Below are positions 1-5,440 of a stretch of 12,036 nucleotides of DNA, piece after piece (within the stretch, counting starts at the first letter, position 1; each line of letters opens with the position of its first letter). Both the position numbers and the translations under genes were made by a program. The DNA is from Coprococcus sp. GTDB lineage: Bacteria; Bacillota; Clostridia; Lachnospirales; Lachnospiraceae. The stretch covers positions 1 to 12,036 of the forward strand of contig JAEDGN010000061.1 in the NCBI GenBank assembly GCA_016297495.1, read 5' to 3'. Below the pieces are notes generated by a model, which saw only the letters and a list, made by a program, of their open reading frames with translations, had not been told where the DNA came from and made no database searches.

Positions 1-477
1 CCAGTTTACGGCCAAAAGTCCGGCGCACAGCAGCAGATAGAAAGCGACACCCCCATAGGGTACCAGCATGTATAACCCGGAGGAATAGTTTCCCTCTGTA
101 GTCACCGTGTAGGAGATTGGCAGCAGGAAATTGCCCAGCTCCGCCACAGCAAGAAAGATTCTGGCAGCCAGATCCAGTCGCCGAGGCTTTCCGGTCTCCT
201 CCTCCACCAAAATGGCGATATATTGATAAAACAGATAGATCACCAGCACCATGCTGCCCAGAAACAGTCTGTGAACAGCATCGTTCAAAAACCTCGGTAC
301 AGTCTCCAAATGATGCACTGTGTATACAGTGACGCCGTCCAGCACCAGATGGGTCAGCACAACGGCCAGCAAGACAGAAAATGTTCTGTGCAGCGGCGTG
401 CTTTTTCGCCCGGCCGAAAAATATACACAAGCAACAAAGGCCAGAACCATAAAAAGCGCAATCTCCATTCTCAGCAT
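1..477 (-). CDS. Polytopic membrane protein, 5' part only (runs off the window); possibly the sensor part of a GGDEF-type signalling protein
   Basis: The first 159 codons of a minus-strand gene are present with no stop before the left edge. The start ATG is at 475-477, with AAGGGGGAGA (482-491) about 4 nt upstream. The product is strongly hydrophobic. Likely membrane segments lie at about residues 5-21, 33-52, 70-90, 104-122 and 137-157. A short charged loop (about 91-103, with an EEE run) follows the third segment. No catalytic motif is visible in the available part. Multi-span N-terminal regions of this style, with a QYIAIL segment followed by acidic residues, are in my recollection common ahead of GGDEF diguanylate cyclase domains in Lachnospiraceae. 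That is recall, not a search, and the diagnostic C-terminal domain lies outside the window. The gene is separated from the hydrogenase operon by a hairpin and its own -10-like element, so it is probably transcribed independently. Confidence 0.72.
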   Translation of the reverse strand, partial: MLRMEIALFMVLAFVACVYFSAGRKSTPLHRTFSVLLAVVLTHLVLDGVTVYTVHHLETVPRFLNDAVHRLFLGSMVLVIYLFYQYIAILVEEETGKPRRLDLAARIFLAVAELGNFLLPISYTVTTEGNYSSGLYMLVPYGGVAFYLLLCAGLLAVNW

Positions 478-498
478 ACAGTCTCCCCCTTTGTTATC

Positions 499-504
499 AT
501 TATA
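499..504 (-). promoter_or_regulatory. Candidate -10 element (TATAAT) upstream of the membrane protein gene
   Basis: A perfect TATAAT reads on the minus strand at 499-504. The position 17 bp upstream holds only TATCTT (522-527), a poor -35, and there is no TGn extension. A start about 7 nt downstream would leave a leader of only about 15 nt, nearly all ribosome binding site. An imperfect palindrome (525-543) covers the -35 region, so an activator-dependent or repressed promoter is possible. Weak call. Confidence 0.35.
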
Positions 505-569
505 AGAATTCCTATTGAAAAAAGATAGGTCGATAATCTATCCGATTGTGTCAATTTTACAGGTACGCA

Positions 570-619
570 ATAAAGTCTTCTGAAACGATTTGCGATGAGC
601 ATGTTTCAGAAGACTTTAT
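570..619 (-). terminator. Hairpin, probable terminator of the hydrogenase operon
   Basis: A perfect 16-bp inverted repeat (571-586 with 603-618, extendable by one A-T pair) encloses a 16-nt loop. It begins 13 nt after the TAA of the last hydrogenase gene. The stem is A+T-rich, and on the minus strand it is followed by TTGCG rather than a long U-run, so intrinsic termination may be inefficient. The stem starts directly after an A-rich stretch. On the plus strand there is no gene for it to terminate. Confidence 0.6.
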
Positions 620-631
620 GATTATATTTTA

Positions 632-2095
632 TTATTGTTTTGTTCTGACCATATCGATGTTGAGTTCATCATACTGAGCCACATTCTCCAGCACACCTCT
701 GTCATCCGCTTTGGCGATCTGGGCATTTCTATCCTTCATAAAGGTTCTTTCTTTATTAATCATGGCCGGTCCATTGACACAGCCGCCCACACAGGCCATA
801 CCCTCAATGAAGTCTTCCGGCAGCTTACCAACCTTCAGCATCATAAGTGCCTTCTTACACTCAAGCGCGCCACTGCAGGTCTTTACCTTGAGGTCAACTT
901 CCTTATTGGCCTCCTTAAAAGTCTGCAGTACAGCTGCTGTTACACCGCCGGAGATTGAATATTGTTTACCGTACTTGCTGCCCTGCTGCAGATCTTCTGT
1001 ACAGTCAGCCGGATCAATATCCCTGGCCTCAAACATACTGGCCAGTTCTTCATAGGTCATGGCATAATCAGCGCCGCCGAAAGTGATAGAATCAATGACC
1101 TCGGATTTCTTGGCAATACACGGTCCGATGAAGACGCAGATGGCATCAGGATACATCGCCTTAATGATACGCCCTGTTGCTGTCATCGGAGATACGGTAG
1201 TTGACATATTTTTCAGCACCTGTGGGAAATGCTTCTTGATCAGGGATACAAAAGCAGGACAGCAGGATGTGGTCATCTTCTCGCCCGCTTCATAATGCTC
1301 GATCAGTTCTTCGCCCTCATGCTTGGATACAAAATCCGCACCGAGGGAAACCTCATACATGTCCTTAAATCCAAGCTTGATGATAGCCTCGCGGATCATA
1401 CCCACGCTGACATCGGCGCCGAACTGACCCTCAATGGCCGGTGCCACCATGGCATAAACACTGGCACCGCTGTTGATCAGTTTAATAATATCCACCATAA
1501 AGGAACGGTCGGACAGAGCACCAAATGGACAGTTAATCACACACTGACCACAGTTAATACATTTTTCATCGTTAATATCTACAATATTATCCTCATCCAT
1601 AGTAATGGCATCCACCGGGCAGCTTCTCTTGCATGGACGCATCAGATCCGCAATGGCATTGTACGGGCATGCCTCTGCACATTTACCACATTCCTTACAT
1701 TTCTTGTGATCGATAACCGCATGACCGCCTTCAAACTTAATAGCACCGAAATTACATGCACCAAGGCATTTTTTTGCCATACACATCTGACAGTTATTCG
1801 TTACATTAAAACGATTGATTGGACAGCCTTCACATGCCGCTTCAATAACCTGTACAATATTCTTCTGTTTTCTGCTTGGAACAGCAGCACGTCCCATGGC
1901 CAGCTGTACACGTTCCCTGATGATTTCCCTTTCCTTGTAGACACAGCATCTATACTGTGCCGAACGTCCCGGAATCAGCTTATACGGAATTTCATTCGCT
2001 TTCTCGTCAAGCTCTCCGGCAAAGGCCAGACGGGCGACCTCGGTATTAACTTCATATTTGATTTTATTAATATCAGTAACAAATGTTCTCTTCAT
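632..2095 (-). CDS. [FeFe]-hydrogenase, monomeric group B type, with N-terminal ferredoxin-like Fe-S domains
   Basis: This is a cytoplasmic hydrogenase interconverting H2 with protons and electrons, probably exchanging electrons with ferredoxin. No NADH-binding (HydB/NuoF-like) partner is nearby. In 487-residue numbering, the N-terminal half is Cys-rich: C88/C91, C102-x2-C105-x4-C110-x3-C114, C133-x2-C136-x2-C139-x3-C143-P, C155-x3-C159-P and C179-x2-C182-x2-C185-x3-C189-P, room for up to four clusters. The C-terminal half has all three H-cluster motifs: TSCCPAF (C278 proton-relay Cys, C279 ligand), GPCIAKKSE (C326, K329, E332) and ACVGGC (C435, C439). GPC and TSCCPxF wording and the lack of a NuoG-like N-terminus point to group B rather than group A. 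I chose ATG 2095 because GAGG (2105-2108) lies 9 nt upstream. An in-frame TTG at 2110 and ATGs at 2104 and 2101 overlap that site. The gene starts 11 nt after the phosphatase stop and is the last of the operon. Confidence 0.9.
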   Translation of the reverse strand: MKRTFVTDINKIKYEVNTEVARLAFAGELDEKANEIPYKLIPGRSAQYRCCVYKEREIIRERVQLAMGRAAVPSRKQKNIVQVIEAACEGCPINRFNVTNNCQMCMAKKCLGACNFGAIKFEGGHAVIDHKKCKECGKCAEACPYNAIADLMRPCKRSCPVDAITMDEDNIVDINDEKCINCGQCVINCPFGALSDRSFMVDIIKLINSGASVYAMVAPAIEGQFGADVSVGMIREAIIKLGFKDMYEVSLGADFVSKHEGEELIEHYEAGEKMTTSCCPAFVSLIKKHFPQVLKNMSTTVSPMTATGRIIKAMYPDAICVFIGPCIAKKSEVIDSITFGGADYAMTYEELASMFEARDIDPADCTEDLQQGSKYGKQYSISGGVTAAVLQTFKEANKEVDLKVKTCSGALECKKALMMLKVGKLPEDFIEGMACVGGCVNGPAMINKERTFMKDRNAQIAKADDRGVLENVAQYDELNIDMVRTKQ

Positions 2096-2106
2096 ACTCA
2101 TCATCC

Positions 2107-3282
2107 TCAATAATATTTAACACTGACTATTTTCCCCATCTTCCTACCTTCTTCTATCATCCTGTCCACCAGCCGCATACGGATACTCAGATCAAATGGA
2201 AGTCCCGCTGCCTGATGAGCCGGATTCATGGCCTCACCCACAAATAAATGGATATGGGTGCTGTTCTCAATAATGAGCCTGGCCAGCTGTGACGCGCCAT
2301 TGCTTTCATCGAGTATCTTAAAAAACTTTTCATCCTGCTGTCCTTTATTATAAGCCTGCAGCAGATTGACCGTCCGATTCAATGTCAGCACCCCTTCTGT
2401 TACCAGATCCAACCCCTCAATTTCTGCCGTTGGCGGAATATCCGGATCTGTATAAATAAGAGAGGCAACAATTTTCTTCTTTAATATTCTGGAAGCGATG
2501 GTCGCACTGGTGCCGCCGCTGACAACATGAAGTCCCGGAGACCCCATAAAATCACGCATCAGCACTTCATCATCCTCGCTCCTGGTCGGAGGACCTGTAA
2601 AAATATTCAGATCCTTCCGTACTGTTACACCTGCAACAACGACGGTTGTATCATCTCCGGGACGCTGATGATAGAGATAACTGCATTCATTGATCACAGC
2701 TGCCGCCAGCCGCGCCGCCGTCATTTTCTCTTTTTTAAACTGGTCCTGAATAAATTCTCCGACCCGTGTACGGCCCCAGCCAAAACCATACATACCGCCA
2801 ACACCCGCATGCGTCACACCATCACTCATCATAATGAAATAATCATCTTCCTGTATATCCAGACGGTATTCTCTGATAGCTTTCCCTGCAACCTCTCTTT
2901 CAGTATAAGGCAATTCCAGTTTTTTACCATCACGAATCACAATACAGGCCGGTGTATCGTATTCAACAAGATACGCATGGCCATCTCTGAAAAGCTGAAG
3001 AATCGCAAATGTGGAATAGGCAACCTGGCGAACCTTGCAGATAGGCAGCGTCATGGCAATCGTTTCTACACAATCTTCGATGGTCTCACCGTTCTTCAGC
3101 ATTGTTCCAAGGATTTTCGTTGTCAATGTCGACAGAATATTGGCTTTGACACCGCTTCCCATACCATCCGACAGTATCACAATTTCTGCATCTGCGGTCT
3201 TAATCACCTCGACTGTATCTCCGCAAAGTTCTTCTTCCTTTTTGTTCAGACTTTTATTGCAGATATCCAGACTTACATTCAT
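2107..3282 (-). CDS. PP2C/SpoIIE-type serine/threonine phosphatase linked to the sensory hydrogenase
   Basis: This is a predicted cytoplasmic metal-dependent protein phosphatase of 391 residues. The PP2C/SpoIIE fold covers about residues 1-220 and shows the metal-binding acidic motifs: GDT (D22), LSDGMGSG (D39), MSDGVTHAG (D154) and PGDDTTVVV (D210, D211). Residues about 225-391 form a separate C-terminal region with a GGTSAT motif (256-261) that I cannot assign to a family. No transmembrane segment or signal peptide is present, unlike full-length SpoIIE. The ATG overlaps the TGA of the upstream sensor gene (ATGA, 3279-3282), so translation is probably coupled. GAGG (3293-3296) is about 10 nt upstream. 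PP2C phosphatases beside group C sensory [FeFe]-hydrogenases are a known association. The natural inference is that H2 or redox input controls dephosphorylation of an unknown phosphoprotein. No anti-sigma or STAS antagonist gene is in the window. Confidence 0.85.
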   Translation of the reverse strand: MNVSLDICNKSLNKKEEELCGDTVEVIKTADAEIVILSDGMGSGVKANILSTLTTKILGTMLKNGETIEDCVETIAMTLPICKVRQVAYSTFAILQLFRDGHAYLVEYDTPACIVIRDGKKLELPYTEREVAGKAIREYRLDIQEDDYFIMMSDGVTHAGVGGMYGFGWGRTRVGEFIQDQFKKEKMTAARLAAAVINECSYLYHQRPGDDTTVVVAGVTVRKDLNIFTGPPTRSEDDEVLMRDFMGSPGLHVVSGGTSATIASRILKKKIVASLIYTDPDIPPTAEIEGLDLVTEGVLTLNRTVNLLQAYNKGQQDEKFFKILDESNGASQLARLIIENSTHIHLFVGEAMNPAHQAAGLPFDLSIRMRLVDRMIEEGRKMGKIVSVKYY

Positions 3283-5009
3283 ACTTTCATATCCTCATCG
3301 CCATCCATCAGCATATCCCTTAACTTACGCAGTGTTGATTTTGTCTCTGCTGTCGTTTCTCCTAAAAGCCCGGCAATTTCCTGCGCCACCATCATTTGCC
3401 TGTTTATAACATTCTGGGCCATGGCCACCGTGTCAAGCTTCACGCGTTTCAACTGTTCCTGTTTTCGCACGCCATCCGTTATATCACGCATGATAACAAG
3501 TACCTTTTCCTGATCCCGCATATAAATTATATTCTGCATCGTCTTAATATGATATTGATCATAATCCACACGCAGGTCGATCAAACTTCTTTTTTCCTCA
3601 AAAACTTTTTCAAAATACTCCGTCGGAATGATCCTGGAAGCCGGACGCCCCATAGCTTCTGTCTGAGAAATACCAAAGGCAACCTCCGCTGCATTATTAA
3701 ATTCGCAGATATTATAATCCCTGTCCACTACAATGATCATATTAGGCATAACCGACAGGATGACATCAGACATTCCCTTGGCCTGCTCATACATATATGG
3801 TATACACATGGTCAATTCTGTCTTGCCCCTATAAGCCGCTATTGCTTTGTCACGACAGGTTCTGAATCCGCATGCGCCGCAGTTCAACTCTTTTTCCGGT
3901 GAATCCTTGCCGATCTGCGTCAGAATCGCCCGGATCTGTTCATCAGACGGAGCCCTTTTCTCCCTGCATCTGTTGGCAAATTCTCTGCTCAGGTCAATGT
4001 TCGCCGGCAATGGAGGCAGCTCCGGTGCGTCATGTTCATCCACCTTCTGACTGACGCTGATCTTAGCCCTGAAGCGATCACGCTTTCTGCCGCCGGTCAT
4101 CGGTCCATTGATGCATCCCCCCACACAGGAATTCAGTTCTATGACACAATTTTTGATTTCTCCATTGCGAATACATTCAAAAAGCTCCTCACATGGTCCA
4201 ATGCCACTGACATACAGCCTTTTATGCTTGTATTTCCGCCCTTTTGAAGCTTTAATAGCTGACAAAACACCGCCGCTGACTGCATAAAGCCGCATTACCT
4301 TCGGATCCAGACTGTCCATATGGCTCTTCGGACATTCCGGAATCTTGATGCCAAGTCCTCTCAGCCAGTCTCTCAGTGTAGCAAAATCCAACACGGCATC
4401 AATAAGCCCCTCTATCCTTGAATTTCTCAGTGCATCGCCGCCATCTGCTACACAGGGACTGATATAAATGATTTTTACATCCGGCCCGTATTTCGCACGC
4501 AGCATTCTCGCATGGGCAATGGCCGGTGTTACAACAGGCATCAGATAAGGAATCATATCCGGATGATATTTTTCAATCAGGTTATTAATGGCTGAACAGG
4601 ATGATGTCAGCAATACAGCATCTTTGTCCGACTTATCACAGTAATTCATATAAGCCTGCGTTACATAACCCGCAGCCTCAGCTGTCTCATGCACATATGT
4701 AAAACCAAGCTGATGAAGGGCCGCTGCCATCTGATCCGGCTCTGCATCTCCAAACACACCCAGATAAGCCGGAGCCAGCGATACCACCGTTGTCTCCCCA
4801 TTCGCTATCATGGTTTTAATCTTCTGGATATCCCTGATAAAAGTAATGGCATTCTGCGGGCATGATTCCAGACACTGCCCACATTCTACACATTCACTGG
4901 CCCTGAACTGAGCATGCTCATCTTTGATTCGTATGGCTTTTACAGCACAAAGGCGGACACATTTATAGCAATCCTTGCATTTCGCCTTTTTAAACCCTAT
5001 GACGCCCAC
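3279..5009 (-). CDS. hydS: Sensory [FeFe]-hydrogenase-like protein (group C, HydS type) with Fe-S and PAS domains
   Basis: This is a 576-residue putative H2/redox sensor. Domains in order: a 2[4Fe-4S] ferredoxin domain (C11-x2-C14-x2-C17-x3-C21 and C40-x2-C43-x2-C46-x3-C50-P); an H-cluster domain (about 70-310); a small Fe-S domain (C377-x2-C380-x4-C385-x16-C402); a PAS domain (about 415-512); and a charged C-terminal helix (about 513-576). The four H-cluster ligand cysteines are kept: C138 in TSSCSA, C186 in SPCVADGGD, C295 and C299 in SCVGGC. The proton-relay Cys of catalytic enzymes is Ser137, and the usual Lys and Glu of the PCxxKKxE motif are Asp189 and Asp192. That argues for sensing rather than turnover. 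No histidine kinase or methyl-accepting domain follows the PAS, so output probably goes to the overlapping phosphatase gene. The start is GTG at 5007-5009, supported by AGGAGG (5018-5023) 8 nt upstream. It lies 2 nt after the preceding stop codon. Confidence 0.9.
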   Translation of the reverse strand: MGVIGFKKAKCKDCYKCVRLCAVKAIRIKDEHAQFRASECVECGQCLESCPQNAITFIRDIQKIKTMIANGETTVVSLAPAYLGVFGDAEPDQMAAALHQLGFTYVHETAEAAGYVTQAYMNYCDKSDKDAVLLTSSCSAINNLIEKYHPDMIPYLMPVVTPAIAHARMLRAKYGPDVKIIYISPCVADGGDALRNSRIEGLIDAVLDFATLRDWLRGLGIKIPECPKSHMDSLDPKVMRLYAVSGGVLSAIKASKGRKYKHKRLYVSGIGPCEELFECIRNGEIKNCVIELNSCVGGCINGPMTGGRKRDRFRAKISVSQKVDEHDAPELPPLPANIDLSREFANRCREKRAPSDEQIRAILTQIGKDSPEKELNCGACGFRTCRDKAIAAYRGKTELTMCIPYMYEQAKGMSDVILSVMPNMIIVVDRDYNICEFNNAAEVAFGISQTEAMGRPASRIIPTEYFEKVFEEKRSLIDLRVDYDQYHIKTMQNIIYMRDQEKVLVIMRDITDGVRKQEQLKRVKLDTVAMAQNVINRQMMVAQEIAGLLGETTAETKSTLRKLRDMLMDGDEDMKV

Positions 5010-5011
5010 GT

Positions 5012-5251
5012 TTACAGCCTCCTGAGTACTTCTGTCTCAAAAAATGATTCTACCGAATCAGGTGAAACGCCAAACAGCTCCTCGTTAATTTTTACACAAA
5101 CTCCATTTGCACATTCACCCATACAAAATGAACCGTTTAATTCAATTTTATCGTTTAACTGACGGGCTGCAATCAGCTCTCCCAGTTTCTGAATAATCGT
5201 TCTTGATCCCTTTAAATGACATGAGCTCCCGATGCAGATTGTTATTGTCAT
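5012..5251 (-). CDS. Thioredoxin-like [2Fe-2S] ferredoxin, small stand-alone subunit
   Basis: This 79-residue protein resembles the thioredoxin-fold [2Fe-2S] ferredoxins, the NuoE/HydC C-terminal type. It has the pattern C6-x4-C11, then C43-x3-C47, with an extra C52. The cysteines sit in CIGSSC and SFCMGEC contexts typical of this fold. It is much shorter than NuoE (about 160 residues) and lacks the N-terminal helical part. It is the first gene of the hydrogenase operon, and its stop codon is 2 nt from the GTG of the sensor gene. It has an excellent ribosome binding site, AAGGAGG at 5259-5265, 7 nt before the ATG. It may carry electrons to or from the sensor or the group B hydrogenase. That role is inferred from position only. 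Confidence 0.85.
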   Translation of the reverse strand: MTITICIGSSCHLKGSRTIIQKLGELIAARQLNDKIELNGSFCMGECANGVCVKINEELFGVSPDSVESFFETEVLRRL

Positions 5252-5296
5252 ACTAAATCCTCCTTATTTTACTCAACCATCCACGCTTCCGAATGA

Positions 5297-5318
5297 TTAA
5301 CAATATTTTAACAATATT
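5297..5318. repeat. Perfect tandem 11-bp repeat (TTAACAATATT x2) over the hydrogenase promoter
   Basis: TTAACAATATT occurs at 5297-5307 and again at 5308-5318 with no mismatch. Together the copies cover the -10 hexamer, the 3' half of the spacer and the probable start site. The spacing equals about one helical turn, as in response-regulator boxes. On the minus strand the core reads TTGTTAA-N4-TTGTTAA, which contains Rex-like half-sites but in direct rather than inverted order. Probable operator. Confidence 0.55.
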
Positions 5319-5333
5319 CCATTCTCGTTGCAA
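5305..5333 (-). promoter_or_regulatory. Sigma-A-type promoter of the hydrogenase operon
   Basis: On the minus strand, -35 TTGCAA (5328-5333) and -10 TAAAAT (5305-5310) are separated by exactly 17 bp, and TGT precedes the -10 as an extended element. The predicted start is near 5298, giving a leader of about 47 nt ending in AAGGAGG. The region from here to the helicase stop (5334-5440) shows no clear terminator hairpin, so some read-through from the helicase gene is possible. Confidence 0.65.
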
Positions 5334-5440
5334 CTGCGAATCTCGTATTTTTTCATTTTTATTCAACAGCTACAATCTTTGACTACAGAGAAGAATATTT
5401 TACGTTACTATTTAGCTCCTCCAGTGTTTGATAACAAATT

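Noticed and set aside
549..554. TTGACA as the -35 of the membrane protein promoter
   Set aside because: It is 44 bp from the TATAAT, and no acceptable -10 lies 16-18 bp downstream of it.
2096..2110. TTG (2110) and upstream ATG (2104, 2101) starts for the group B hydrogenase
   Set aside because: They overlap or abut the only ribosome binding site, GAGG at 2105-2108. ATG 2095 has proper 9-nt spacing.
1229..2113. Long plus-strand open frame opposite the group B hydrogenase gene (and a similar one at 2527-3513)
   Set aside because: Both are antisense to genes with unmistakable catalytic motifs, lack ribosome binding sites and translate to low-complexity products with no family resemblance.
632..5251. 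Electron-bifurcating HydABC hydrogenase
   Set aside because: No HydB/NuoF-like NADH/FMN subunit is present. The small [2Fe-2S] protein is too short for a full NuoE/HydC, and the large enzyme is a group B monomer.
5297..5318. Canonical Rex operator
   Set aside because: The TTGTTAA half-sites are in direct orientation, whereas the Rex consensus is an inverted repeat. I kept it only as a Rex-like possibility.
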